Assembly: GCF_900078315.1 (NCBI RefSeq)
Contig: NZ_FKBS01000029.1
Span: 135,758 to 199,757, forward strand
Origin: Bordetella ansorpii
GTDB taxonomy: Bacteria; Pseudomonadota; Gammaproteobacteria; Burkholderiales; Burkholderiaceae_B
DNA length: 64,000 nt
Reading direction: 5' to 3'
In this document: piece by piece, positions 9,651 to 18,561 of the stretch
Position numbering within the stretch: position 1 is the stretch's first letter
Layout: each line of letters starts with the position of its first letter
Made by a program: the position numbers and the translations under genes
The notes under the pieces: model-generated
What the model saw: the letters and a program-made list of their open reading frames with translations, nothing else
Databases searched by the model: none
What the model was told of the DNA's origin: nothing

Positions 9651-11255
9651 TCAATCCACCCCGCGCGACGCCAGGTACTCGTCGTACGTGCCGCGGTAAT
9701 CGATGATCTGCCCATCGGGCATGATCTCGATCACGCGCGTGGCCAGACCCGACACGAATTCGCGGTCGTGCGAGACGAAGATCAGCGTACCCTTGTACTG
9801 CTCCAGGGCGAACTGCAGCGACTCGATCGACTCCATGTCCAGGTGGTTGGTCGGCTCGTCCAGCAGCATCACGTTGTGCCGGCCCAGCATCAGGCGGCCG
9901 AAGGTCATGCGGTTCTTTTCGCCGCCCGACAGCACCTTGGGGGCCTTGGGCAGGTCGTCGCCCGAGAACAGCAGGCGGCCCAGCACCGAACGGATGGCCT
10001 GGTCGTCGTCACCCTGCTGGCGATGGCTGGTCATCCAGTCGAACAGGTTGATGTCTGTCTGCTGGAACTGGTCGGACACGTCCTGAGCCATGTAGCCCCG
10101 GTCGGCATTCTCCGACCACTTCAGCATGCCGCCGCTGGGCTCCAGGTCTTCGGCCAGCAGGCGCAGCAGCGTGGTCTTGCCCACGCCGTTGGCGCCGATG
10201 ATGGCGATCTTCTCGCCCGCCTCGATCATGGCCGAGAAACTCTTGATGACCGGCGTGGTGTCGTAGGTCTTGGACAGGTTCTCGATCGTGACGGCCAGGC
10301 GGTGCATCGGCTTGGACTGCTCGAAGCGGATGTACGGGTTCTGGCGCGACGACGGCTTGACCTCGACCTGCTCGGCCTTGATGCGGTCGATCTGCTTCAG
10401 GCGCGAAGTGGCCTGGCGGGCCTTGGACTTGTTGGCCGAGAAGCGTCGCACGAAGTCCTGCAGCTCGGCCACGCGTTCCTTGGCCTTGGCGTTGTTCGCG
10501 TTCAGGCGCTCGCGGGCCTGCGTCGAAGCCAGCATGTAGTCGTCGTAGTTGCCCGGATACACACGCAGTTCGCGGAAATCCAGGTCGGCCATGTGCGTGC
10601 ACACCTGGTTCAGGAAGTGGCGATCGTGGCTGATGATGATCATCGTGCTTTGATAGCTGTTCAGCACGTCTTCCAGCCAGCGGATCGTGTTGATGTCCAG
10701 GTTGTTGGTCGGTTCGTCCAGCAGCAGCACGTCGGGATTGGAGAACAGGGCCTGCGCCAGCAGCACACGCAGCTTCCAGCCCGGCGCGATCTCGCGCATC
10801 GGCAGGTTGTGCTGGTCGACGGCGATTTCCAGGCCCAGCAGCAGCTCGCCGGCGCGCGCCTCGGCGGTGTAGCCGTCGAACTCGGCGAACTTGGCCTCGA
10901 GGTCGGCCGCGCGCATGTAGTCGTCTTCCGTGGCCTCGGGGTTCGCGTAGATGGCGTCGCGCTCGGACATGGCGGCCCACATCTCGGTGTGGCCCATCAT
11001 CACGACGTCGAGCACGCGGACGTCTTCATAGGCGAACTGGTCCTGGCGCAGCTTGCCCAGGCGCACGCCGGGTTCGAGCGACACGTTGCCGCTGGTGGAC
11101 TCGAGATCGCCGCCGATGATCTTCATGAACGTCGACTTGCCCGAGCCGTTGGCCCCGATCAGCCCGTACCGATTGCCTTCGCCGAATTTGACGCTGACGT
11201 TCTCGAAAAGGGGCTTGGGACCGAACTGGATGGTGAGGTTGGCAGTGGAGATCAC
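9651..11255 (-). CDS. ybiT: ABC-F family ATPase YbiT
   Basis: 534 residues from a GTG start at 11255, matching the usual ~530 of YbiT. Two ABC cassettes: Walker [10 protein letters not shown] and GANGVGKTT, Walker [12 protein letters not shown] and [10 protein letters not shown], linked by the charged ABC-F interdomain region. The opening [33 protein letters not shown] is distinctive for YbiT. There are no membrane segments; ABC-F proteins bind the ribosomal E site and help translation. The open frame reaches 11498, but the extra N-terminal residues overlap repeat C and have no similarity. Structured repeats flank the gene on both sides. Confidence 0.94.
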   Translation of the reverse strand: MISTANLTIQFGPKPLFENVSVKFGEGNRYGLIGANGSGKSTFMKIIGGDLESTSGNVSLEPGVRLGKLRQDQFAYEDVRVLDVVMMGHTEMWAAMSERDAIYANPEATEDDYMRAADLEAKFAEFDGYTAEARAGELLLGLEIAVDQHNLPMREIAPGWKLRVLLAQALFSNPDVLLLDEPTNNLDINTIRWLEDVLNSYQSTMIIISHDRHFLNQVCTHMADLDFRELRVYPGNYDDYMLASTQARERLNANNAKAKERVAELQDFVRRFSANKSKARQATSRLKQIDRIKAEQVEVKPSSRQNPYIRFEQSKPMHRLAVTIENLSKTYDTTPVIKSFSAMIEAGEKIAIIGANGVGKTTLLRLLAEDLEPSGGMLKWSENADRGYMAQDVSDQFQQTDINLFDWMTSHRQQGDDDQAIRSVLGRLLFSGDDLPKAPKVLSGGEKNRMTFGRLMLGRHNVMLLDEPTNHLDMESIESLQFALEQYKGTLIFVSHDREFVSGLATRVIEIMPDGQIIDYRGTYDEYLASRGVD

Positions 11256-11432
11256 GGTGGCAGGAAGCTCTTTGGACGGTTGCGGCCCGTCGGTGCGGAT
11301 GCGATGGTGCATCGCAGCGGGGCGGCAGGACGAAACCCATGAGTTTACCAAGGCGGCGTTTCGGCTGCCTGCTTGGGAGCTTTTCTGGGCGAACTCGTGA
11401 TCCCGTTCAGGGCGAAACAAGGGTTCTTGAGC

Positions 11433-11507
11433 GCCTGGGGCACAACTGCGGATTCTCGTCCTCGCGCTGCCGCGCTGCGGGCGCGAACCCTCCGTCATGC
11501 CCCAGGC
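11433..11507 (+). repeat. 75-bp structured repeat, copy C (forward)
   Basis: The core begins CTGCGGATTCTCGTCCTCGC and ends GGGCGCGAACCCTCCGTCA. Arms GCCTGGGGCA (11433-11442) and TGCCCCAGGC (11498-11507) are perfectly complementary but unlike those of copies A, B and D. The central mini-stem is GCGC/GCGC instead of GCCC/GGGC. The gap 11256-12042 holds copies C and D and no gene I can support; 11830-11900 is AT-richer and may contain the promoter of the TRAP operon. Confidence 0.76.
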
Positions 11508-11678
11508 TCAAGGCGTCTATTACTCACCATAAAACGCCCGCTGTTCGGCCAAACGAAGATCGCTCCACTGAAGACCTCCGCATGCTCAGCGCATCCCATC
11601 GAATCGGCGGCCGTCACTGCCCCCCTCTCTCCCCAGTCCCGACGCCCTCGTGCAGTACTCGCCGACTGACGCTGCTGC

Positions 11679-11757
11679 GCGCCGCGGAGGTTCCGGAGAG
11701 GTCGCGCCCGCAGCGCGAGAGCGCGAGGACGAGACTTCGCAGGGACCTCCGCGGCGC
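11679..11757 (-). repeat. structured repeat, copy D (reverse)
   Basis: Reverse orientation. A perfect 13-bp inverted repeat, GCGCCGCGGAGGT (11679-11691) with ACCTCCGCGGCGC (11745-11757), encloses the same core as copies A-C, with a GCGC/GCGC central stem. C and D form a convergent pair upstream of ybiT, as A and B do downstream. Confidence 0.78.
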
Positions 11758-12042
11758 CAGAAGAACACTACCCGCCGCATGACGCGATTCCAAAACCATC
11801 GCCGAAAGCCATCAACCGTACGGCTCCCTTCCCCAGGGTTATTCCCGACCACCAGCTTATTGTCAGATTTCTTTCAGAAAGCTTTAATCGTCATGCGGCT
11901 CCCCATTGCATCCATGCATAGGCATCAACAAGGAAAACCACCGAGCCGCCCGAGACGCCCGCAGCACGTCCGGACAAGAGACAACACATCCTCGCAGTAA
12001 CAACAAGCTGGTCCATGTAGTCCATCCAGGAGACAACGAACC

Positions 12043-13167
12043 ATGCAACACGTTACGCAGTCCCGCCGCAAATTCATTTCTGGCGCCACCGCCGTCGCGG
12101 GCACGGCGGCCTTGGGCTTTCCCGCCATCGTCAGCGCCCAGACGCCCGTCAGCCTGCGCTTCCAGAGCACCTGGCCCGCCAACGACATCTTCCACGAGTT
12201 CGCCACCGACTACGCCAAGAAGGTCAACGACATGGCGGGCGGCCAGTTGAAGATCGAGGTGCTGCCCGCCGGCGCGGTGGTCAAGGCCTTCGACCTGCTG
12301 GATGCCGTGTCGGCCGGCACGCTCGATGGCGGCCACGGCGTGGTGGCCTATTGGTACGGCAAGAACACCGCGGTCGCGCTGTGGGGCTCGGGCCCCTCGT
12401 TCGGCATGGACGCCAACCAGTTGCTGGCCTGGCATGAATACGGCGGCGGCAAGGAGCTGCTGCAGGAAATCCAGAAGGCCATGGGCGTGAACGTGGTGTC
12501 GATGATGTACGGCCCGATGCCTACCCAGCCCTTCGGCTGGTTCAAGAAGCCGGTGACCAAGGTCGAGGACGTCAAGGGCCTGAAGTTCCGCACCGTCGGT
12601 CTGGCCATCGACATGTACAGCGCCATGGGCGCGGCCGTGAACGCCCTGCCCGGCGGCGAGATCGTGCCCGCGCTGGACCGCGGCCTGCTCGACGGCGCCG
12701 AGTTCAACAACGCCTCGTCCGACCTGTCGCTGGGCTTCGCCGACGTGTCCAAGATCTGCATGCTGCAGAGCTTCCACCAGAGCGCCGAGCAGTTCGAGGT
12801 CATGTTCAACAAGGCCAAGTACGACGCCCTGCCCGAACACCTGCGCCACCTGCTGCGCTACGCCGCGCAGGCCAGCAGCGCCGACATGTCCTGGAAGGCC
12901 GCGCAACGGTACTCGCAGGACTACATGAAGCTGCAGAACGACCACAACGTGAAGTTCTACAAGACGCCCGACGCCATCCTGCAGGCCCAGTTGAAGATCT
13001 GGGACGACATGATCGCCAAGCGCTCGGCCGAGAACCCGCTGTTCAAGAAAGTGCTGGACTCGCAGCGCGCCTTCGCCCAGCGCATCGGACGCTGGCACGG
13101 CGACACCTCGGTCAATTACCGGATGGCCTACAACCACTACTTCGCGCGCAGCAACAAGCCCGCGTAA
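12043..13167 (+). CDS. TRAP transporter periplasmic binding protein (DctP family)
   Basis: 374 residues. The N-terminus SRRKFISGATAVAGTAALGFPAIVSAQ is a Tat-type signal (SRRKFI), so the protein is probably exported folded. The mature part has the DctP fold: VSLRFQSTWPANDIFHEFATDYAKKVNDMAGGQLKIEVLPAG, then VKGLKFRTVGLAIDMYSAMGAAVNALPGGEIVPALDRGLLDGAEF with the usual ligand-carboxylate Arg. It resembles the mannitol/chloroaromatic or TakP-like (2-oxoacid) branch. An AGGAGA site precedes the start. It is followed after 155 bp by DctQ and DctM genes, a complete tripartite uptake system. Confidence 0.94.
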   Translation: MQHVTQSRRKFISGATAVAGTAALGFPAIVSAQTPVSLRFQSTWPANDIFHEFATDYAKKVNDMAGGQLKIEVLPAGAVVKAFDLLDAVSAGTLDGGHGVVAYWYGKNTAVALWGSGPSFGMDANQLLAWHEYGGGKELLQEIQKAMGVNVVSMMYGPMPTQPFGWFKKPVTKVEDVKGLKFRTVGLAIDMYSAMGAAVNALPGGEIVPALDRGLLDGAEFNNASSDLSLGFADVSKICMLQSFHQSAEQFEVMFNKAKYDALPEHLRHLLRYAAQASSADMSWKAAQRYSQDYMKLQNDHNVKFYKTPDAILQAQLKIWDDMIAKRSAENPLFKKVLDSQRAFAQRIGRWHGDTSVNYRMAYNHYFARSNKPA

Positions 13168-13322
13168 GTCCCTCGGCCCGCGTCCCGCCGTACCGCCGCC
13201 GGCGCCTCGCCGGCTTCGGGCGGCATGGCGCGCGGCCGCCACGCCCTGCCCGGCCGCCCCGGCGGCAGCCTCCGCGCCGCATGCCGTGTCCGGGCGCCCA
13301 CGCGTCTACACCGGGACGTCAG

Positions 13323-13946
13323 ATGATCCGCTTCATACGTTTCATAGACCGCATCTCCACCTGGGTCGGCCAGGCCTTCGCCTGGCTGATCGTCGTGCTG
13401 ACCCTGCACGTGTGCTGGGAGGTGGCCGCGCGCTACCTGCTGAACCAGCCCAGCGCCTGGGCCTTCGACATGCAGATGATGTATTACGGCATCCTCTTCA
13501 TGATGGCCGGCGCCTACACCCTGGCCAAGAGCGGCCACGTGCGCGGCGACATCCTGTACGGCTTCCTGCCACCCCGCGTGCAGGCCACGCTCGACCTGAT
13601 CCTGTACATCGCCTTCTTCATCCCGGGCGTGGTCGCCCTGGTGTGGGCAGGCTGGTACTACGCCGGCTACTCCATCGCCATCCGCGAGCACTCCTCGCTG
13701 ATGGCCAACGGGCCGCCCATCTATCCCTTCAAGGCCTTCATTCCGCTGGCCGGCGCCGTACTGCTGCTGCAGGGCGTGGCCGAGATCCTGCGCTGCGTGC
13801 TCTGTCTGCAGCGCGGCGCGTGGCCGTCCCGCGAAGAGGACGTCGAGGAAGTCGACGTCGACAAGCTCAAGGAAATGGTGAACGTGAAAGACGAGGACAT
13901 TGCCAAGCTGGACCGATACGCCGCCCAAGGGGAGCAGACCCGATGA
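13323..13946 (+). CDS. TRAP transporter small permease (DctQ family)
   Basis: 207 residues with four membrane helices: WVGQAFAWLIVVLTLHVCWEVAARYL, MMYYGILFMMAGAYTLAKSGHVRGDILYG, LDLILYIAFFIPGVVALVWAGWYYAGYS, and FKAFIPLAGAVLLLQGVAEILRC. The charged C-terminal tail (REEDVEEVDVDKLKEMVNVKDEDIAKLD) is cytoplasmic and longer than in most DctQ proteins. ATG 13323 matches the family start, and the 3' end overlaps the DctM gene by ATGA. It associates with DctM and docks the binding protein. Confidence 0.92.
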   Translation: MIRFIRFIDRISTWVGQAFAWLIVVLTLHVCWEVAARYLLNQPSAWAFDMQMMYYGILFMMAGAYTLAKSGHVRGDILYGFLPPRVQATLDLILYIAFFIPGVVALVWAGWYYAGYSIAIREHSSLMANGPPIYPFKAFIPLAGAVLLLQGVAEILRCVLCLQRGAWPSREEDVEEVDVDKLKEMVNVKDEDIAKLDRYAAQGEQTR

Positions 13947-15970
13947 AAATCAACAAGGCTTTGTGGTTCGGCCTGTCCTGCATCGGCCTGGTGCTGCTGA
14001 TGATCGCGTTCCTCACGCCGTGGGGCAACCTGGAGACGGGGCACATCGGCCTCTTGATGCTGGCGCTGATCGTGGTGGCCATCATGCTGGGCTTTCCGAC
14101 CGCGTTCACGCTGATGGGCATGGGCGTGCTGTTCACCTTCTTCGCGTATTTCATGCAAAGCGGCGACGGCGGCCGCTCGCTGGGCCAGACGCTGGACCTG
14201 ATGGTGCAGCGGACCTACGCCACCATGACCAACGACTCGCTGATCTCGATTCCGCTGTTCGTGTTCATGGGTTATCTGGTCGAACGCGCCAACCTGATCG
14301 AGAAGCTGTTCCGCTCGATGCACCTGGCGCTGGCGCGCGTGCCGGGCGCCCTGGCGGTCGCCACACTGGCCACCTGCGCCATCTTCGCCACCGCCACCGG
14401 CATCGTCGGCGCGGTGGTCACGCTGATGGGCCTCTTGGCCATGCCCGCGATGATGAAGGCCGGCTACAGCGTGCGGCTGACGGCCGGCGCCATCACGGCG
14501 GGCGGCTGCCTGGGCATCCTGCTGCCGCCGTCGGTGATGCTGATCGTGTATGGCGCGACCACGGGCACCTCGGTCGTTCAGCTCTACGCCGGTGCGCTGT
14601 TTCCGGGTCTCATGCTCGCCGCGCTGTACATGCTGTACGTCATCATCGTGGCCAAGCTGCGGCCCGACATGGCCCCGCCGCTGCCCATGAGCGAACGCGG
14701 CGTGCCGCTGCCGCCGCAGTCCGAGGCGCTGGCGCGCGGCCCGCATCGCTACGCCGTTCCCGGCATGCTGTCGGCGCTGTTCAGCGCACGCCGCCCCCGG
14801 GAAGTGGGCGGCGGCTACGTGGCGCGCAACCTGTTGACCGCGATGCTGCCGCTGCTGGTGATCGCGCTGCTGGCCTGGTCGGTGCACAGGATGGTCACCA
14901 CGCCGGCCGAGACCTACGATATTCCGGACGAGTTGCGGCTGGGGGCCAGCCAGTTCGATTCGGGGCTGGGAGAGCCTCCCACGGACGGTGGCCTGGCCGA
15001 GCCGCCGACGGAAGGAGGCCTGCAGGAACCGCCCGCCGAGGGCAGTTTGCAGGAGCCCCCTTCCGCGGACGGCGCGGCGGCCCTGTCCGAACCGCCCGGG
15101 GCCCCGCAGACCGGCGGCGTCTCGGAGCCGCCAGGCGCCCAGGCAGCGACGCCCGCATCCGCCAGCGCATCGGCCGCGGCAAACGCCGCCAGCGAGGCCG
15201 CCGACAATGAACGCCCTTCCGCGCCCCGAGGCTTCTGGATCTTCCTGGGCGTATGCGTCGCCATCCTGGCCGCCTTCTACGGCGTGCTGACCTGGGCGCG
15301 CCTGGAAATCTTCAAGATGCTGATGGGGTCGTTCTTCCCGCTGGCGGTGATGATCGCCGCCGTGCTGGGCTCCATCGCCTTCGGCCTGGCCACCCCCAGC
15401 GAGGCGGCGGCCATGGGCGCGATGGGCGGCGCGCTGCTGGCGCTGGCCTACCGGCGGCTGACCCTGCCCGTGCTGCGGGAATCGGTGTTCCTGACGGCCA
15501 AGACCAGCGCCATGGTGTGCTGGCTGTTCGTGGGCTCGTCGATCTTCTCGGCGGCCTTCGCGCTGCTGGGCGGCCAGAGCCTGATCGAGCAATGGGTACT
15601 GTCGCTGGGCCTGACACCCATCCAGTTCCTGCTGCTGGCCCAGGTCATCATCTTCCTGCTGGGCTGGCCGCTGGAGTGGACCGAGATCATCGTCATCTTC
15701 ATGCCGATCTTCGTGCCGCTGCTCAATGCCTTCGGCATCGATCCGCTGTTCTTCGGCCTGCTGGTGGCGCTGAACCTGCAGACGGCCTTCCTGTCGCCGC
15801 CCGTGGCCATGTCGGCGTTCTACCTGAAGGGCGTGTCCCCGCCGCACGTCACGCTCAACCAGATCTTCCTGGGCATGATGCCCTTCATGGGCATCCAGGT
15901 CGTGGCCATCTTCCTGCTGTACATGTTCCCCGGCATCGGCATGTGGCTGCCGACGGTGCTATACCGGTGA
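13943..15970 (+). CDS. TRAP transporter large permease (DctM family) with a repetitive insert
   Basis: 675 residues, clearly longer than the usual ~430. DctM motifs run through both halves: MLGFPTAFTLMGMGVLF, ISIPLFVFMGYLVERANL, GGCLGILLPPSVMLIVYGATTGTSV in the first, and FGLATPSEAAAMGAMGG, LGWPLEWTEIIVIFMPIFVPLL, FLSPPVAMSAFYLKGV in the second. Between them, residues ~343-400 hold a low-complexity linker of near-repeats (GLGEPPTDG, GLAEPPTEG, GLQEPPAEG, SLQEPPSAD) followed by Ala/Ser-rich sequence and an extra hydrophobic segment. Start overlaps the DctQ stop. It forms the ion-coupled transport channel of the system. Confidence 0.92.
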   Translation: MKINKALWFGLSCIGLVLLMIAFLTPWGNLETGHIGLLMLALIVVAIMLGFPTAFTLMGMGVLFTFFAYFMQSGDGGRSLGQTLDLMVQRTYATMTNDSLISIPLFVFMGYLVERANLIEKLFRSMHLALARVPGALAVATLATCAIFATATGIVGAVVTLMGLLAMPAMMKAGYSVRLTAGAITAGGCLGILLPPSVMLIVYGATTGTSVVQLYAGALFPGLMLAALYMLYVIIVAKLRPDMAPPLPMSERGVPLPPQSEALARGPHRYAVPGMLSALFSARRPREVGGGYVARNLLTAMLPLLVIALLAWSVHRMVTTPAETYDIPDELRLGASQFDSGLGEPPTDGGLAEPPTEGGLQEPPAEGSLQEPPSADGAAALSEPPGAPQTGGVSEPPGAQAATPASASASAAANAASEAADNERPSAPRGFWIFLGVCVAILAAFYGVLTWARLEIFKMLMGSFFPLAVMIAAVLGSIAFGLATPSEAAAMGAMGGALLALAYRRLTLPVLRESVFLTAKTSAMVCWLFVGSSIFSAAFALLGGQSLIEQWVLSLGLTPIQFLLLAQVIIFLLGWPLEWTEIIVIFMPIFVPLLNAFGIDPLFFGLLVALNLQTAFLSPPVAMSAFYLKGVSPPHVTLNQIFLGMMPFMGIQVVAIFLLYMFPGIGMWLPTVLYR

Positions 15971-15999
15971 TTCACGTACAAAAACAGGAAGAGACGGAC

Positions 16000-16794
16000 A
16001 TGCTGCAAACCCTGGAAGTCGCTTACGGCCCGCAAACGGCCGTGGTCTGGATGAACCGCCCGGACCAGCGCAACGCGATGGACCCGCGCATGATCGCCGA
16101 GCTGACGGAGGTGTTCGGCACCCTGTCGCGCGATGGCGACGTACGCGCCATCGTGCTGGCCGGGCGCGGCAAGGCGTTCTGCGCCGGCGCCGACCTGAAC
16201 CACATGCGCGCCAGCGCCTCGGCCCCGGCTGCCGAGAACCGCGCCGACGCCCTGGCGCTGACCACGCTGCTGCAATTGATCTACACCTGCCCCAAGCCCA
16301 CCATCGCCCGTGTGCACGGCCATTGCCTGGCGGGCGGCATGGGCCTGGTGGCGGCCTGCGACATCGCGGTGGCGGCGCACGAAGCCCGTTTCGGGTTGTC
16401 CGAAACCCGGCTGGGCCTGATTCCGGCCATGATCTCGCCGTTCGTGCTGCGCGCTATCGGCGCGCGGGCGGCGGGCAGGTGGTTCCTGACGGGCGAGCAG
16501 TTCGACGCGGCCGAGGCCTGGCGGCTCGGGCTGGTGCATGAGCTGGCGCCGGCCGATGAGCTGGATGCGGGCGTCAACGAACTGCTGGGCGCCTTCATGA
16601 TGACCTCGCCCGAAGCCGTGGCGGATTGCAAGGCGCTGGTGCGGGACGTGGCGGGTGCGCCGATCGACGATGCCTTGATGGAAGACGTGGCTGGGCGCCT
16701 GGCCTCGCGGCGCGCCAGCAACGATGCGCTGGAGGGGATGGCGTCGTTCCTGGAGAAGCGCAAGCCGGCGTGGGTGCCGGGACAGACCCAATAG
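16000..16794 (+). CDS. enoyl-CoA hydratase/isomerase family protein
   Basis: 264 residues, crotonase fold. VWMNRPDQRNAMDPRMIAEL, GKAFCAGADLNHMRA (first oxyanion-hole region), RVHGHCLAGGMGLVAACDIAVAA (second oxyanion-hole Gly) and FGLSETRLGLIPAMISPFV are the standard blocks. The second catalytic glutamate position lies in the ETRLGLIPA stretch. Members hydrate 2-enoyl-CoA or methylglutaconyl-CoA; the substrate is not resolved, though the sequence resembles the branch including 3-methylglutaconyl-CoA hydratases. It follows DctM by 29 bp with an AGGAAGAG site, so it is probably the catabolic partner of the TRAP-imported acid. Confidence 0.9.
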   Translation: MLQTLEVAYGPQTAVVWMNRPDQRNAMDPRMIAELTEVFGTLSRDGDVRAIVLAGRGKAFCAGADLNHMRASASAPAAENRADALALTTLLQLIYTCPKPTIARVHGHCLAGGMGLVAACDIAVAAHEARFGLSETRLGLIPAMISPFVLRAIGARAAGRWFLTGEQFDAAEAWRLGLVHELAPADELDAGVNELLGAFMMTSPEAVADCKALVRDVAGAPIDDALMEDVAGRLASRRASNDALEGMASFLEKRKPAWVPGQTQ

Positions 16795-16849
16795 CGAGCG
16801 GCGAACTCCGCCGATTGGGTTTATCTCGGCTCAGTGACCCACCCGCCTG

Positions 16850-17302
16850 TCATTTCTGCCTGGCAGGCGGATTGTCCTGAATGGACGTACGCTTGGGGTT
16901 GACAACGACCTGCTTGACCAGCGCATCCAGCTCCTTGCCGTGGTACAGATCCAGGCACTTCAGCATATCGAACCGCACACCTTTGACTTCCGACTCGGCC
17001 AGCGGATTGCGATAGTCACGGGCCAGATACGCATCGACCAAGGCATTCACGGCGTCCGGGCTCTTTTCCAGGTCGTAGTAGGTCCAATCCCTCAATGCGC
17101 TGATGCTGCTTCCCGCGTCCATGGCCGCACTCCTGTCGCCCTGGTAAGCCTTCGCCATGCAGGTTGCCAGCACCATGTCCTTGTAGTTCTGGGCATAGGT
17201 GCGCTCGGGCGCCCGGGGAGATTGCGGCTGGGTGCCTGCTGCGCTGCAAAGCGGTGCATGAAGCATGGCAGCCGCCACGATGCCGAACCAAAGCTTGTTC
17301 AC
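16850..17302 (-). CDS. Tai4-family type VI amidase immunity protein (orphan)
   Basis: 150 residues from GTG 17302 with GGAG seven bases upstream. Signal peptide KLWFGIVAAAMLHAPLCSAAG directs it to the periplasm. The mature part matches Tai4: YAQNYKDMVLATCMAKAY, then FDMLKCLDLYHGKELDALVKQVV. Tai4 proteins bind and inhibit Tae4 amidases, which cleave the gamma-D-glutamyl-mDAP bond of peptidoglycan. No Tae4 or type VI secretion gene occurs in the window, so this looks like an orphan immunity gene protecting against neighbours. It is convergent with the enoyl-CoA hydratase gene and follows a run of decaying genes. Confidence 0.82.
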   Translation of the reverse strand: MNKLWFGIVAAAMLHAPLCSAAGTQPQSPRAPERTYAQNYKDMVLATCMAKAYQGDRSAAMDAGSSISALRDWTYYDLEKSPDAVNALVDAYLARDYRNPLAESEVKGVRFDMLKCLDLYHGKELDALVKQVVVNPKRTSIQDNPPARQK

Positions 17303-17384
17303 GAAAGGCTCCAGAAAATTGGCTTGCGCTGTCCGGCAACCCGGTGCAAATTCGCGCCAGCCAGGAATTGCACGCAAACCGCGG

Positions 17385-17981
17385 TCAGGCGTCGCGGGTG
17401 CCGCGCCACGAAGCCCATCCCAGCGACTCGCGGGTATTCCTCAGCGACAGATAGAACAACAAAGAACTCAAGCAAAGCACGAAAACGGCCCAGGACAGAA
17501 ACAAGCAAGGCAACAACCGTTCCCGTCCCTCGATCGTTTCTCGTAGCAGCACTTCTCTCTCGTATCCTGGCAGGGGCCTGCCCTGGACTGCAGCTCCAGC
17601 GTCAGGAATTCCGCGCCGAAAAATGATGGGCAGGTGCTGTAGACGGCAGCCACTTCTGCCAAGTCCTGCAGCCTGCGCACGCTGGGCTTTGTCCGGCAAT
17701 TCGCGCCGCCAAATCCAGAAAAAAGTTAACTAGAAATTGTCCAGCGACAGTTAGACGATGCCATTCTTGTTGTTCGAGGTAATTCGCATCGTTCCGGTAT
17801 AGCGGTCTACGCCAACACAGTCCATTTTTCCCGGAATCCACATCATGCAGCTGGCCAACAAATTCAGGCAAATGAAGCCGAAAACATCCTGAACGACCTT
17901 GCAACTACAGGCCTTTCTTTGTTGCGTGACCAAGCCTTCCGGCAGGCCGGGCTGCGAAACCGTCGCCTCAGGCACCGTCAT
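17385..17981 (-). pseudogene. decayed third copy of the two-helix membrane protein family
   Basis: The N-terminus (from ATG 17981) aligns with the intact copy at 18562-19137: QDVFGFICLNLLASCMMWIPGKMDC versus KHVFGFFVLNFIAIYMMWIPEKADC, and SNNKNG versus SDNKNG. Reading then hits TAA, continues in the same frame with LSLDNF, hits TAG, shifts frame to give RLQDLAEVAAVYSTCPSFFGAEFLTLELQS (compare RLKDVGQATAVYRECPSTFGVERLTVELRS), and shifts again to LPGYEREVLLRE and a final hydrophobic segment. Two stops and two frameshifts make it non-functional. The start overlaps the end of the second copy by 14 bp. Confidence 0.82.
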
Positions 17982-18558
17982 TCTTCACACCGCCTCGCGA
18001 TTTCCTCAACGAAGCACGCAGACGAAGAGAACTCATGAAAACAACCAGCGCCATGAAAGGCATGGAGAAATACTCCAGCGTACTTTCTCGCGCCAGCTTC
18101 ATTTCATATCTCAATTGACTCTCTTCGTATCCTGACAACGGCTGCCCGGACGCAGAGCGCAGTTCCAACGTCAAATTCTGGTGGTCCATGCCAATCTCGC
18201 ACCGTTGGTAAACCGCCGTGACCGTCTCAACGCCCATGAGCGGGCGCAGAGCAGGCTTGATGCCACAACCCGCCAATCCATATATGTCGCGCGAGCAATC
18301 CAGGATGAGCTTGTCCAGACGAAGATCGATGCTTCCGCTCTTTTTGCTCGATTCAATCGAGACGATGCCCGAAGCCGTCTTTCGCTCGGGATCACAGACG
18401 AGGTCGCCGGGTATCCATAGCATCCAGGCGAAGAACACATTGAACAGGACAAAGCCGGCAATACTGGCTGCAACCTGTCGCCCACGATTTTCCTTCACTT
18501 CATCCCCACTGCGGCCAACCCCCAAACCTGGACCCAGGCAAACCAGAATCCGGAGCAA
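17968..18558 (-). CDS. two-helix membrane protein of unknown function, paralogue 2
   Basis: 196 residues if it starts at TTG 18558, just past the stop of paralogue 1; a GTG at 18498 (VKENRGRQVAASIAGF) is equally plausible. Helix 1 is IAGFVLFNVFFAWMLWIPGD; helix 2 is FSMPFMALVVFMSSL; between them lies a ~100-residue domain with four cysteines (DLVC, ILDC, AGCG, QRCE) likely facing the periplasm. It is divergent from but collinear with paralogue 1 (DKLILDCS versus GNFLVNCS; TAVYQRC versus TAVYREC; GYEESQLRYEMK versus GYDRRTMEQDRR). The DNA is AT-richer than the flanks, suggesting transfer. Family not recognised; immunity or envelope-stress roles are guesses. Confidence 0.7.
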   Translation of the reverse strand: MLRILVCLGPGLGVGRSGDEVKENRGRQVAASIAGFVLFNVFFAWMLWIPGDLVCDPERKTASGIVSIESSKKSGSIDLRLDKLILDCSRDIYGLAGCGIKPALRPLMGVETVTAVYQRCEIGMDHQNLTLELRSASGQPLSGYEESQLRYEMKLARESTLEYFSMPFMALVVFMSSLRLRASLRKSRGGVKNDGA

Positions 18559-18561
18559 CCA

